From Aphelocoma coerulescens (Eukaryota; Chordata; Aves; Passeriformes; Corvidae): a stretch of DNA of 64,000 bases. Position 1 is the first letter of the stretch, and each line of letters begins with the position of its first letter. The stretch is taken from NCBI RefSeq assembly GCF_041296385.1, contig NW_027184085.1, positions 13,635,301 to 13,699,300 on the forward strand, written 5' to 3'. Position numbers and translations under genes: made by a program. Positions 12,684 through 27,600 of this stretch are shown piece by piece. The notes beneath the pieces were generated by a model that was given only the letters and a program-made list of their open reading frames with translations, was not told where the DNA came from and did not search any database.

Positions 12684-15600
12684 CTGGTATTAAGACAATA
12701 AGCAGGATTAGTTCATCTACCTCTCTGAAGGTACACCATGATTCAACTCAGTTATGGTGACCCTGCGGATCATTGCAGCCTCCAGCACACAAGCCATCAC
12801 AGACTTGGCTTTTGAAAATGTGCTTGTCAGTGGCACTGCTTAAGAGCCCTGGGCTTTCAACATTTTTGTTGAAACATTTTGTTGATACTAGGAAACATGC
12901 TCTAAGGCCCATTTTGAGCACCTGTGTGTTAAAAACCTGGCCACAGAGAATGAATGTATTTTTTATATTGTCAGTTGTGGAACTGCATTCTTTTCCCTTT
13001 TACCCTTGTGGACCAACCTAATATTAAACTAGCACAGTAATTGTGAAACATGATCATGTTCTAGCAAACACCAAGCTTGTGCAGAAAACTGAAGACAAAA
13101 TAGTTTAAGACATGGTGAGATTGCTTTTGCCTGAAATCAGTTTACCAGTGCTGCACCATGCTTCAATAATACTCCTGTGTACTTAAATGAACTTTGTGTC
13201 ATTCCAAGACACAGTAGTGTATGTGGGACAATGAACTCCAAATTAAAGTATCTTCTTTACGGAAAGAACACAGTAACTTACATTAACTTCCACACCTTGC
13301 CCTTGAGATTTGACAGCAGTAGGTATAAGGAAGTGCAATGAAATGCTTCTGTTCTTATGAAGGCTCATTTTGTCAGCATATTGTTAACAACAACTGTGCT
13401 CATTTTAGTTTATTTGGGTATTTACTAACCTTTCACTAATGCAGATTTGGGAATTTGACAAGCAATTCCCTTAAAATAACTTGAGCACATGCATGTACAG
13501 ACTCCATCTACCAGCACAAGGGTGCCTCCATTTTTGCAGGGTTCACATTTGCACACACTGTATTCGGTAATGTAGTCTTCAATTGCTCTTTCCAAATTTT
13601 GCTTCTTTAAATATGCATCTCTCATCTTAACTGGAACAAGTGTATGTATTGGAGAAGGCTGTAGAAGAAAAAAAGTCCATGCATAACACGCTTTTCCAAA
13701 GTTCTGAATCCTTTTGATATAGCCATCACTAGAGTAAACATCTGAAGAAATGGTTAAGATGAAGAAAATGCATGAAAGCTCATGATAAACTTGGAGTCTC
13801 ACCTCCATCTTAGAACAAAAGCTTTCAAACTGTAAGAAGCCACAGCTTTGAAGAAGCTATACTGACCCGTTGCTGTATCACTGCTGGAGCATCAACCAAA
13901 GATTTAGCCCACTGTATATAATCCTCTACATCAACCACTTTGGATTTTCGTAGTAACATTTCTTTGATTTTAACTGAAAAGTCAATCTTCCCTCCATCAA
14001 CTAAGGAAAGGACATCATCAATGACAGCATTATCATTCATTTCTGCTGCAAAAGAAAGGAAGAGAGGATGAAGAAGGATGTTTAATGTCCATGCATCTGG
14101 AAGAACATCTGTCCCCCTAGTGCAGCCAGTCCCTCTTTGTAAAATGATTATAGAAGGAACTCTTGGTTGCAGCAGAATTCAGTATCTGTTTGCTTGTACC
14201 TCTCATGTGGGAGGAAATATTTGATTTTGCAATTAAATTAGAAAACCCTAGATCTGAATGGAAAAGAAGGGATAGGACAAACTGAGACACATTATGGGGA
14301 TCATAGTCCTTTGATAACAAGCAAAAGATAATTTTGTAAAAAGGTAATTCTACTGTATCCCCTGAGCTAAACCAAAACAGGGCAGGAATTAGAATGCAGG
14401 AGCTTTTGCTTCATAATTAAAATACAAGAGCAGAGCACTGAAAATAACTGCCTCTTCTGCACTTAGTAGTAAATAATCTTCCCTTTTGCAATTTTTATGC
14501 CATGTGAAACAAAGCCCATCTCCAGACACATAAAGGAGCAGAGGGGAACCATGACAGGCAGAGAAACACAAATAGGGTATTCCGAGAAAGGCAGCCCCTG
14601 CTTTGACTCCTCCCAGACGTATTCCAGCAGAACCATTAACCCTGCAGGATAGGGCTGAAGGTGAATCAACAGCAAGATAAGTCAATGGAAGGTCTCTCTG
14701 GATGCAAAGAATGGCATTGCACAACTCAAATACTTAGCATCTATTTAGAGGAGTGCCACTGAAAAGGTTAGGGAGGTTCAAGGTGACTTTGGGAGGAACA
14801 AACTTGAGAGAATAAAGGGATAAAGGCAAAAAAAAGGGACTGATTGCATATAGAAAAAGACTGATCTGTGAGCTTGTCTGTTATGTACTGTGCATCTTTG
14901 CAGTCTGTCCTGGCTTACCATTGAATTCCATTCTAGCTGTTTCCTAGGGGAAAGGGACTCTATTCTGCATGCATGCATGCATGTGTATGGAGCTCTGTGT
15001 GCCAGCATCTACAGCTGGACAAGGCCTGATAGGGACCTGGTGTTTGTAGTGGTAATAACTGGAGCAGTGACAATACATATGCAGTGTGTGATCACTAGCA
15101 GGTGTCAAGCCAGACTAGCAGGTGAATATGGGATAAGTGGCTTGGGAGCCAAGTACCAGAGCAGCTGTTACTGTGGCCTAGATCTGGTGGCTTTCCATGA
15201 TGCATTGACAACAACAGTCAGCAAGGGATGACCAACAGATGTCATCTACCTGGCCTTCTGTAAGGCCTTTGACACAGTCCCATATGACTTCCTTATCTCC
15301 CAACTGGAGACATATGGATTTGAAGGGTGGACTTATTGGTGGGCCAGTGTGGGAACCCAGAGTGCAGAGAATATTTCTCTGCCTGTTTTGAGGGGTTTCA
15401 TCCCCCTGAACAACACAGCTTTTGACCTCTGTCCGTGGAAAAAACTGACTATTATTAGAAAAGAACTAGAAACTATACTAGTGTAAATCAGGTGATAGAC
15501 TACTATGTAAGATTGTCACAGGGTGAAAAATTTAGAAGTTTTAAGTTTGTTAATGTAGTAAATAGATAAAAGCAAAAAACATCAAAATGGAGGATTGTTG

Positions 15601-18600
15601 TTGTTCTCCAAACCTTCTTCTTCTACTACTCCATATTCTGCAGTAGAAGTAGTTTGGGATGATTAGACAAAGAATTCTGCAGTTCCTGGCTGTGTTACTA
15701 AATAATGGGTAGAAAAGTAAAAATAATGTATGTTTTTAGTAACCATTGGTTAAATTATCTTTAAAAGGCTGTGTAAATCTTGATAATTGGGCTTTCTCCT
15801 GCATTCTCTGCTTTGTGCTATGTCTGGATCACACTAGTGACTCTTTTTCTCTGATACGACTTAATAAACAACTGCCAAGAAGGCTGAGAGTACCCGTTTG
15901 TCTCTCAGACTCCTGGCAAGGACTTTAAAAACTCTCTCCCATCATGAGAGATTTGATTATGGCATGGTTAGTGTCAGGCCAGGAACTGGCTGGATGGACA
16001 TAGTCAGAGGGTTGTGGTCAATGGCTCTATGTCCAGATGGAGGCCAGTGACGGGTGGTGTCCCTCAGGGCTCTGTTTTGGGAGCAATGATCTTCGCTATC
16101 TTCATTAGTGACAGAGAGTGGGGTCAGGTGCACCATCAGAAAGTTTCCAGATGACACAAAACTGAGCCATTAACACAACAGAAGGATTGGATTCCATCCT
16201 GAGACAGCCAGACAAACTTGAGAAGTGGGCCCACAAAAACCTCATGAAGTTCAGCAAGTCCAAGTGCAAGGTGCTGTACCTGGGTCAGGAAATAGCAGGC
16301 CTGAGAGAAAAGTGAGAGAACTCATGGAGAGCAGCCCTGTCCAAAAGGACTTGGGGGTGCTGGTGGGTGAGAAGCTGGATATGACCCAGCCCAGAGAGTG
16401 AAACATGTCCTGGACTGCCTCCAGAGTACCATGGGCAGCAGGGCAAGGGAAGAGATTTTGCCCCTCCACTATGCTTTCATGAGATCCCACCTACGTTCAG
16501 CTCAGGGGTCTTCAGCACAAGGAAGATGTAGACCCTGTGGAGCAAGTCCAGAGGAGGCCACAGAAATGGACAGCGCTGGAGCACCTTTCCTGTGAGGGAA
16601 ATGCTGAGAGAGATGGGGTTGTTCGGCTTGGAAAAGAGAAGGCTCTGGGGAGACCTCATTGCTGTCTTCCAGTACTTGAAGGGGGCTTATAAAAAGAGAG
16701 GAGGGCAATTTTTTTACTCAGTTAGATAGTGACAGAACAAGGAGGAATGGTTTTAAACTAAAAAGAGGAGAGATTTAGATTAGATGATAGGAGGAGGTTC
16801 TTTGCCCAGAGGGAAGTAAAGCAATGGAACAAATTACCCAGAGAACCTGTGGATGCCTCATCCCTGTAAGTGTTCAAGGCCGGGTTGGATGGGGCTCTGG
16901 ACAGCCTGATTTAGTGCATTGAATCCCTTTCCAAAATGGACTGTTGGAACTAGATGATCTCTAAGATCCCTTCCAACCCATACCATTCTATGATTTTATG
17001 TCTCCAGAGCAAGACAAGTGGAGGAGCTGGCTAGTGGAGTGGCCAGGGTTATCTAGGCCAAATACTGGAGAGACCTCATGGTCCTGGGGTTGATTGAGAC
17101 CTGTTTGCATATGAGTGTATTTCTAAGGCTACTGGAAGTAAGAGGATCTAAGGGCCAATTGCTGGGCAGACTGAGCACCTAAGGCATTCACTGGAGACAT
17201 TGTGAGTGTGAGAGAGTGTGAGAGATTGTGAGAGATTGTGTGTGTGTGCGCGTGCGTGCGTGCATGCGTGTGTGTGTGTGTGTGTGAGAGTCTGCACCAG
17301 CAGTAGTAGTGGAGTTGTGGGCCTGGTGTTATATATCTCTCTCACTAACAGGAGAGGCTAACGATACAATTGCTGGTTCAATTGGATATTTAAAGTCAGC
17401 TGCTAGATTTATCTGCACTGATTATATATGTATGTTGTGGAGGGACTGAAATACCTGAGGTCTGTGCTGCCTGGGGAGAACATCTGCTCTAGATGAACCT
17501 GCTTGAGCAGAAGAGTTGGACAAGGTGGTCTGCAGAGGACCCTCCCAACCATCAACTATCCTGTGGTTCTGTGATAGTGCCCACTTAAAGACTTTCTCCC
17601 TGATCAGATGGAGAGGAGAAAAGGGTGAAGCTACTGCTGCCATTTGTGTTTGCCTGAGTGCTGTCTGTATTTTGTCTGTATTTATTCGCGTGGCCAGTGA
17701 TGTTTGTATGTATATATGTGTGTATGCATCATGTTAAGTGTGTTCATGTGTATGCATGCTGGGAACACATTCCATGTTTTGACTTGAGAGCATGGAAGAA
17801 TGTGAATCCCACCTATATTGGTCTACTGGATTTGTCTTTTCCCTAACAGCAATAACTATATTGATTATTCAGAGGAAGCAACTGGTATTATCTTTCCTTA
17901 AGCAAAAGACATAATGTAAATCAAGGATATACTTACATTTGTCCTTCACATGCATTTTTTCACATTTACCACCATCAACATTTAAATTGGCTTGTATGTT
18001 TACAAATGCAATATTGGCATCTAAGTGATAGCCAAGGCATTTCTTCACATCTTCTACAGTGATTCCTGGAAGTAGAAATAGGTAATTAGATAGATTGAAT
18101 GAGCATAAATACCGAGACATTCTTATTCTTACAAAATACATTTCAGGGCTATTGGAAATGATTGTGGCTTTTTTCTTCCCATTTATCTTTTACTTTTTTC
18201 TTGCTTATGTAAACAGTATGAGAATGATTGTAATTGAAGTGCCTGAACAGATGCAGGTGAGATCTGTGGTGATTAGGAAAATACCAAAAATGGATTTCTG
18301 TTTTCCTTTATCTAGTTGAAAGCAGGTGTCCCTTTAGGGACCATTTTTTCCTTTTATTATATTGTCTTTTGCAGCTGCTTAATATTTACTCTTTTTATGT
18401 GCTAAGTTACTGAATTCTCCCAGTCTCTCTCCTAATCTTAATTATATTTCTCTACTCCTTTCCCCCAAAAAATTAATCAGGGCCACTGATCTCTTAAAAC
18501 TACACTTTTTCTATATATTCTAATCCTCTTCTACCTACTACTGCTTCCAACACCTCCTTTCTCCTTATTGAACTCAAACACATTATTTGAAACTTCACTT

Positions 18601-21600
18601 TTGTGAAGGAAATTCTTAAGAAATAATTTTGCTTGAAATTGGGACTTAAAAAAAATCCAAGCCCACAATTTTGAGGTGCTGAACAGACTAATAATGGGAA
18701 ATATAAGTGACATATTTGCCCCATGTCCCTTTGCATAGCCTGAATATTTGAGAGTAATATTGTTATTGGTGCTGCATGAAGCAGGTACTTATTTTCTGAT
18801 CTCCAAAATCAATATGAGAATTGCCTTTTTTCACTTTATTCCAGTGTGATCACTTTAATCCAGCACAAACCCACCTGTATCTTAACTGCATGTGAAGGAA
18901 GATTAAATTTTTACTCTCCTATCTTAATCAGGATATGGAATACTCCAGTGTGAATGTTGAAAGCTATAAAATCAATTTCAACACACCTAAGTGCTCCATA
19001 TGGTTTCTAGAGAGCACTTCAATTTATTCCTTCTTTTCTGTCACCACCATACTCTTAGAGTGATTGTAGCACAAAAAGGTACCAACTAGCAAACAGGATT
19101 TAAGGTTTACATGGGTTTTCTAGTCTTTGGAGATCTCTTGCGAATCATGCAATTATTGCTAATTATTCAGGAGGTTTGTTTAAGGTTTTTTTACCCCTCT
19201 CAGTCACAGACTTAAAACAGAGATTTCAAATAATTTTGTAAGTTACAAATGTTGACTCTTCTCTCTGTTAACTCATGTAATTCTATAATGTCACTGGTGT
19301 GCCACAAGCAGCATGCACTGAACTGTCCTGTTCTCAGTATTTTTCCACATGCACAGATCTGCCATCCCACATGTCTTTGAAAGTCTGAGAACTTGGTGAC
19401 AATCAGCATAGCAAAGCCAACAGAAAGCATACCTAGTTGAGACATAGCGTAATTATCCAGCACGTAAACCAGTTCATATTTTCCTCCTACAGTTCCAGAG
19501 ACCGCATAGTGAGTTCCATAGTCTTCTAGGAATTTGAAATACTCCCCCTTGTCATATTCAGTTGGCAGAAATTTTAAATCATCAAGGAAACTATCTCTGA
19601 GGCGGACATCACGACTCCGAATTTGGAATCTTCCCAGCTGAATCTGTCCTTTTATATGAAGGAAGGTTTGGTTCTGAATGAAGGGAGAAGAAAAAAGAAG
19701 AGAGTGTCATTCTGGTACGCAGCATGGCAGGAAAATCTGTGGTAACGTGTTAACCCCCTGATTCTGTGATGCCATGGTCCTCTGTTCCCTGCCCTAACCT
19801 TGGCCACTCCCTCAGACTTTTCCTATTGGTTCCTGTGCCCCAACCCTGCTCAGGGACCGCCCCAGGGCCCCTGACAAAACCACCCCGCACCCAGACCACG
19901 AGGTCTCTCTCTGCCTTCGAGGGCATCGGGACAACATGTGAATAAAGCCATCTCAAACTCTCATGAGAGACTCTTCTCCACCTCTTTTACCACCACTGCA
20001 TTGTAACGCTGCTGGCTGCCGGAGCCAGATGGTGGGGCTGTCCAAAATGGACTCTGGGATGCGACTGGTCGCACTGCCCTAAGTAACCCCGGCTGTGGTC
20101 TCAGGGAGCTGCAGCCTGCTGTTCTATTTTACTTGTAAAGAAGCTGCAGTGCTTTTCTCCATGGCATTCAATCTAGCATTATGGAAGAGGGACCAACTTG
20201 TTTGATAAAAATTAAAAAGCTCTCTGATTTAAACTGAGGAAGCAGCAAGAGTTATTTTAGTTCTTCCAGTTTTTCAGAACTCTTCCCTTACTCATTTCAG
20301 CAAAGCCTTTGTGATCTATTTGATAACAGGTCTCTTGAAGCACAATGCCTACCGAAAAGTGGCTTTCTGATTTTATAACATTGAAAAGTAGTCCTACGTG
20401 GCTTGCTAAATAACAGAAGCTGCCCACTCAGGTCAGATGGAGTTTCCTCTTTGTTTATAGTCAGAGCAGAACTAAGTTCTCTCTTTTTTTGGATCACTTC
20501 CCTGTTATTCTCAGACTGTCAGAAGGAAGGGCACAGCTCCAATTAAAAACAAAACCTTCCTAACTGCCAGAAAGAAGGGCATAGCTCCAATTAAAAAATC
20601 TCCAAAACAACACTATAAAGTGAAAATTAACAAGGAAAAAATCCATTTGATGCATTTGACCCATACATACATTATAAGGCTAGGTATAGGAACTGATATT
20701 TTTGTAAATTACACTCCAGGTCGTTTTATATCATATTCTAAACTAGGACTTAGCTACTGCCCATAACTTGTGAAATAAAATCTTGTGAAATAGTTGTACT
20801 TAAGACTCTAAGGAAACACATCCCTACCAAACCCCATTATTATTTGCAGTATTTATGACTCCCTTAGTAGCAGTGCCCAAAAGGAGGTATGTAAAAGGGA
20901 CCTAGCACCTGACCATCACATGATCCAGCACCATTTAAAGGATCTTAAACTGCTGACTCAGATGCTGCTTAAGACTAGCAGAAATCTTCAGGCTTCTAAA
21001 TCACTGTGAGACTTTTGTAGGTGCCATATTCTTGCCAACCAGCATGCACAAATCCTTTCTCTCCAGGTGCCTCTGGGCACCTCCAGGCTTCTGACACTAA
21101 CTTTCATGTGAGCCCTGGAAGGTTCTCATGCAGGAACTGCCACTCCACAACCCTGCAGCCACATGAGTTTGCAGTGATAGAACTCTGCTTGTGACAGATT
21201 GTGACTCATTTTCTGAACTGATCTCTGAGCAAGAATTTGAGTCCAAAACTCCTATCACAAGTCACTAGACTATAGGCTGACAGTAAAACCCCCTGAGCCA
21301 TAGAGTGTGATCTTTTGCATCTGTGGTTTGAGGTTTAAATGGTTTGTTTCCATCCCAAGAAAACTCATACCAGTACAAAGGCCATGCTGGATTCAGCTTA
21401 TCTTTATAGTGCAGACCTTCATCTTCAGCATTATTTTAATTCATCAGTGATAAAACTTAGCTTAGCTTTCCCTTATATCTATTTGACCTCCAGAGCTCTG
21501 AATGGGTCCTAGACAACAAGACTGACAAACCTGAAAATTTTAATAGTTGAGGCAAACCTAGTATTCCTTGCACATGGTATATTTTAGCTCTATGGGGTTG

Positions 21601-24600
21601 ATAGGCTTTGAGTATGATGGCATATTGTAATCACAGACTTTGACTTTGGCATGTAGGGTGGAAAAGGGTATATGACCTGATCAGTTGATTCTACTAGCAC
21701 ACAGCTACTGGATTAGGCCATAATGTCATGTTGTGCTCATTTTGGCTGGGATAAAGTTAATTTTTTTCACAATGGCTAGTATGGGACTGTGTTTGGATTT
21801 TGTGCTGAACACAGGGTTGATAATACAGAGATGTTTTTGTTATTGCTGAACATTGCTTACACACAGGCAAGACCTTTTCTGCTATTTGTACTGCTATGCT
21901 GACAAGGAAGCTGGAGGTGCTTGGGAGGTTGGGGGAGACACAGCTGGGACAGATGACTCAAATTGATCCAAAGGATTCTCCATACTATATGACATTGGGG
22001 TCTGTTATAAAGTGGTTTGAAGATAGAGGAAGGGGGGGATGTTTGGAGTGATGGCATTTGTTTTCCCAAGTCACTATTACACGTGATAAAGTCCTGCTCT
22101 CCTGGAGATGGCTGAACACCTGCTTGACCGTGGAAAGCAGTGACAGAATTCCTTGTTTTGTTTTGCTTGTTTGCATGGGTTTTGTTTTCCCTGTTAAACT
22201 GTCTGTATCTTAGCCCATGACTTCTCTTATTTTTACCGTTCCCATTCACTCCCCGATCCTGCAGCTGCCTGGGGCTTGTCTGCTGGCTGGGATTCAACCA
22301 CAACATGTCTAGCATCACTTTTTGTGGTCTATCTTGTTTTGACCTCACTAAATGCTAAGGCTACTTCTTTGCTGTCAAATGAAATGGGGTAGGGTCTTTC
22401 CACTGTTTCAAAGGGCAGGTAGTGGTATGGCTTGTGTGCAATCCCAAAATGGGCTTGCTTTTCTCCAGACTGTCTACAAGAACATTCCCTTCAAACATGC
22501 TGTGGGGAAGTGCAGGATGGGCATTGCTTATGAGAGCATGAGAGCTAGCACTGACTAAAGTCACGGCAGCATGCTACTAAAACTGTGAATTATCATGCAC
22601 CGGTGCTAGTGTCTGTGCCTTTTAGTCCTGGCTATTTTATTTGTCCGGATGTACCCAAATGTCTGAGATTTGATCTTTCAGTCATTCTTAAAATTTATTT
22701 TGTGTTTATGTAGTGTAGGCATACTCAGTGGCAATTTTTCATCACAATACTCAATCTAATTTGCCCACATTGCACTAGATCAGAGTGCTCTTTAATCAGG
22801 ATGAGACCAGAGGTCTTGATCCTTTCTGACATCAAGCCCCTGATGAAGATGAGAGCGCTTGCTAGTCAAAGATAAACAGTGGGAAAAAGAAGATACTTTG
22901 AGTTGCCCTTTGGCCATGTCTGGAATCTTAACCCTATGGTCACCTATATTTCTTTTTTTTTAAATAAATTACAAAAGAGCAGCAGCTGACTAGAATACTT
23001 AGATTATTATTGCCTTATTCTAGCACTGCATAAACCATACAATTTGTAAAATAGTTACATTAAGACCTTTAGAAGAATTGACTCACCCTTTCTGTGTAGC
23101 TTTGCAGGAGGGAACCAAATGTATAATTCTTTCTGTAATCATATTTGAAATTTCCTTCTGAAGCGTTTTTACTTCCATCAGTAGGTGTGTATTTCAGAGA
23201 GAAGCCAGCACTAAAATGTTTCTGTTTTTCTATGTAAACCTCTCGTATCATTTTCACACGATCATTGTAGTACACAGATGACAAGGTTTTGTCTGCTTTT
23301 GTCTGTAAAGAAAAGGTTGTATGAGAAAACAAAATAGGCAGTAGTAGAAAAATCTATGTAGCACTTTAAAGCTGTACCTTTTACAGAGCATATCAATGCA
23401 TTTTCTTACAGCTCTTTTTCCTTTTAAACCAAAACAAATGGAAATAGCACTTCCTCCACAAACTATCTCATCTGGATCAGTTCAGTGGTTCAAAAGTGAA
23501 CAGAAAACTGCAATGGCTATAATTTATTAAGTATTAAATCTCAGCATGTAACACTGTTAAAGTAATTTATGTGTGCCAACAATCCCTTCACACGGTCTAC
23601 AACTTCTTTGTGAGGGGTAGAGGAGGGCACTGATCTCTTCTCCCTTGTGACCAGTGACAGGACCTGAGGGAAGGGCTTGAAATTGTGTCAGGGGAGGTTT
23701 AGGTTGGATATTAAAAAACGTTCTTCACCCAGAGGGTGATTGGGCACTGGAACAGGTTCTCCAGGGTCACAGCACCAAGCCTCAAAGAAGCGTTTGGACA
23801 ATGCTCTCACATGACTCTTGGGGTGTCCTGTGCAGGGCACAGAGTTGGACTCAGTGATCTTTGTGGGTCTCTTCCAACTCAGGAGATTCTCTGACTCTAT
23901 GTGAGGAATAATAGTCTCTCTTTCCTAAAACACAGTTAAGATTTGCTAAAAACTCCTGACTTCTGAAATGTCAGAATTACGATTCTGCCTTCTTTTCTTA
24001 CAGAAAACAATAACTAATTCAGAATACCTGTTTCAGTGTTTATTTTAGCATACTTTAGCAGAACATCACATTTTAGCAACTGAAAATCGTTATACAGCAA
24101 AATCAAATATAACCAGAGATCTCTGGGTCAGATTTATTCATTCTGGGAAGGACCTAGTTTAAATTGTATTTGTTCTATCAAGTTCCTACTTACAGTAATC
24201 TAGGAGGCAAAATTGTGCTCTGATTTCTGAAAAGTATCTGACATTTTTTTCAACGATCAACATTTTTGATGTTCAAACCTCACTGAAAGTCATAGTCTGA
24301 AACTTAAAAGCCTAACAAATCTTTTTTCCCCAGTGGGAAGGAGAAATCAGCACTGATTAGACAAAACAAGTAGGACGAGAATATTGTAATATTATGTCTG
24401 CCTTTTTATCAGTGGCTTTTACATGTCCTTGTGTAGCTTATTCGCTCTTCTCCGTAGAAAAAGTTGGGTATCATAATCCTTTCTGTACATCTTTTGTTCA
24501 TTTCCTCTGCTCACATATGGTTTCATGTACTGTGCAAGGGTGCAGCAACGAAGATGTGGGAATTTATCTGGCATAACTGAGCCTAACTGCTGAAGTAAAT

Positions 24601-27600
24601 GATAACATAAGATGTTTTCCTCCAGACTTTAGCACAAGCTTGAGCCTAAAAAGCTGCTGCCTGACTCAAGAGATATGCTGAGTCTTCCAAGAGTATGCCA
24701 GGACCTGACTTTCAATTAAACACATCCTAGTTTGCAAAGGACTTAAACTTACATCATAAGTGAGAACAGCCACGTTCCACGGCTTGCGGTAGTACGTCCG
24801 CGTGTTCCCATCACGCACCCGTTCACAAAGACCATTGAAAAAGTCATTGTCAAATGGGCTGGCCATTGGCTGCATCCCTAAAACATTGATTCTACAAGAA
24901 AAAACCAAGAGAAATTATACTTCAAAAGAGGGGATGTCAGCACACATGACCTGTAGACAATGGTATGAAGAGTGGAAAAGTCATGTTCTGTAAGAGATGG
25001 AGATTATAGCTGTGAAACTTGCTCCATCCAAGCAGCTTGCCTCATCTCTTGTGGTCTTGTCATCTGAGTATTGGAGATAAGGATACATCTTTTGTAAAGT
25101 TCTTGAAGGAACATGTATGAGAAATAAACAAATAAAACATTAAACATCAAACATGGTGAGAACCTTAGGAATAAAAGGAGGTAAAAACCATTTTTGTTTG
25201 ACCAATATATTCATGAGAAAGAACATTTGCTCTTGACCAGTACATGTGAGAAAGCATTCCTTGCAGATTTAAAAGGTACATCTCAACAGCTATGTATATA
25301 TATTCTTAATAATTTATATTTGTTTTCTGGTAGATACTTGGTTATCAACATCCATCAAAACTTTAGAATGAATATACAGCTACGCCTAGCATTGAATATA
25401 CAGCTACGCCTACAGCTATGTCTCATCTTGCAGGGTGTGACCTAGTGGAATAGCGGCATTTCCTGGAGCATAGGTGAGGAAATCTAAACCCTTACGAAAC
25501 TAGGAAAGCAGGCACAACAGGCGTATAGCTCTATGCATCTATATACTGATGTACAAGAAATACTTCCAAAAATAACTGCTCCTTGGAGGATTCTGTGTAA
25601 GTTTTTTGCCCTTTTGTGCCTGTTTCATACATTTCAATCTTTTAATTTCCAATATTTAAATCTGACAAATATATGTGTACCTGAGTGTAGAAAGTGGTAA
25701 ACAAATCATCAATCACCAGCATCACTACTGAGTCTCTATATTACGTTTTATCATGGTAGATTTTAGTAATAGATGGTAATAGGAACTTTTAAAATTGCCT
25801 ATATATTTGGTTTACTTCTCCATGCTAAAAAAAGCAGCACTTTTTCTCTTGCACAGTAAGAAATGAAATGAAAAGGATGTATACTTTTCATTAAACACAT
25901 GGTGATGCTGTAGTATACTTTTATCGTCTGTTCAATTTGGATTGCTGCCTTCTAACTCTATTTATAGGTAAACAATATGTCATGTTTTCTTTTTGTAAGA
26001 GATGAAAGAAACCCAGAAGGGTCTGAGAACAGAAAGATTCATTTTCAACTTAGATTAATGATGAAAGCTCCTGTAAACAACAGAGATCTGTGAAGGGGAG
26101 AATTCAATACTGGAAAAGAGCTGCACGCAAAGTGTTGTTGCACTGAGGCATCCCATTGTATAAGTAGTCAAGAGATATTTTCTCTCTTTTAGACATGCCT
26201 TTTAGTAAAATAATTGGGAATTACTGATTAGCTGTGAAATATTATTAGAAACAAATCTATACATCTATAAACTTTACATGTAAATAATATGTAAGTTTAT
26301 TCATGTGATGTCTATGTAGGGCTCTATTTACTAACATTATGATTGATTTACACTGTCTGCACATTTTATCCTCACAAGTATACAAAATAAAATGGTAGTT
26401 AAGTGTTCTTTCAAAGGCTACATAGCATTTCTTAATACAAATGCTACCATGATTCAGATTCCACTTTTGGGAATGTCACTGTGCCCAAGTTTTTTCAGCT
26501 GGCTTTGGAGTCAGTCCCAAATTCTTCACTAGACCTAGTACTACATTTTACTACATACCCCTGTCCTGCAGTCCTACCAATTTCAGACACATCAATTTCA
26601 TGGTTTTTGCATGGTGATCGTGGGTCAGATTCACAGTCATCTTCATCAGAATAGTCTCCACAGTCATTATCTACATTGCATACAAGTCTTCGCTTTATAC
26701 ATCGACCTGATCAAGGAATAAAACATTGCATGAACACATTTTTGTCAAGATGGACTTTAAATGGCACCCTCAGCTACTCTTTATTAAGATCTTCCCCTAG
26801 GTATATTTCTACTATTGTCAGGAGGGATTAAAATCCTATACTCTGCCACTTTCAAATGAAAAAAACCTGCATACTACTGTATTGACATATAAGCTAGTAG
26901 GACGACTGAGAAAAGTAAGTGGCAGGAGAACTGCTGTCATCTGAAGAGAATTGTTAAATCCTAGATGGTTCTGTAGTAAACTTCAATTGTTAGGTTGGTT
27001 GGAATTTTCTTATTTGTATTAAGAGAATACAGGAAAATACCAATTAAACATCAACAAAGAATTCTTTCTAAATAATTTAAATTGTTGTTATTTGGACTAT
27101 ATTATTTGAATATTATATGAATAATAAGTACTGTCCAAAACTCTAGTGATTTCTAAAGCAACAGGGTTTACATATCACAAGTTTTACAGCGACTCTTTTT
27201 TTTTTTCCTACAGGATTTAAAGACTTTGGTAAATTAGCCATAGCATAATAAAACAACACTTTGATACCATCAACCTCACCTGTAAATGCTGCACAATGCC
27301 GGTGAACTAGTAGTTAAGGGTCTATGTTCTAATTTTGAATTGCTTTATTTGCGCTTTTCAGTATTTGAGTTAAAAACAATACAAAAAATGTCTTGGAACT
27401 CCAAATTCATTTACTATCTTTCTCTTTTTGTTTTGACTAGTTTTACTACTATTAACTTTTCCCACTTTATTTTGATTTCTGATGAATCTTGAGCACTACA
27501 TTCATATGCCTTGTATTACTTTACAAATTTATATCTTATTTTGGATCTAGATGCATTCTGGTCTCCAACTAACATCTATCAAACCAGTTAGATCACTAAA

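Noticed and set aside
13659..13808. N-terminal extension of the C9 exon 10 open frame
   Set aside because: This is intron read-through. The acceptor at 13659-13660 and matching phases define the exon start.
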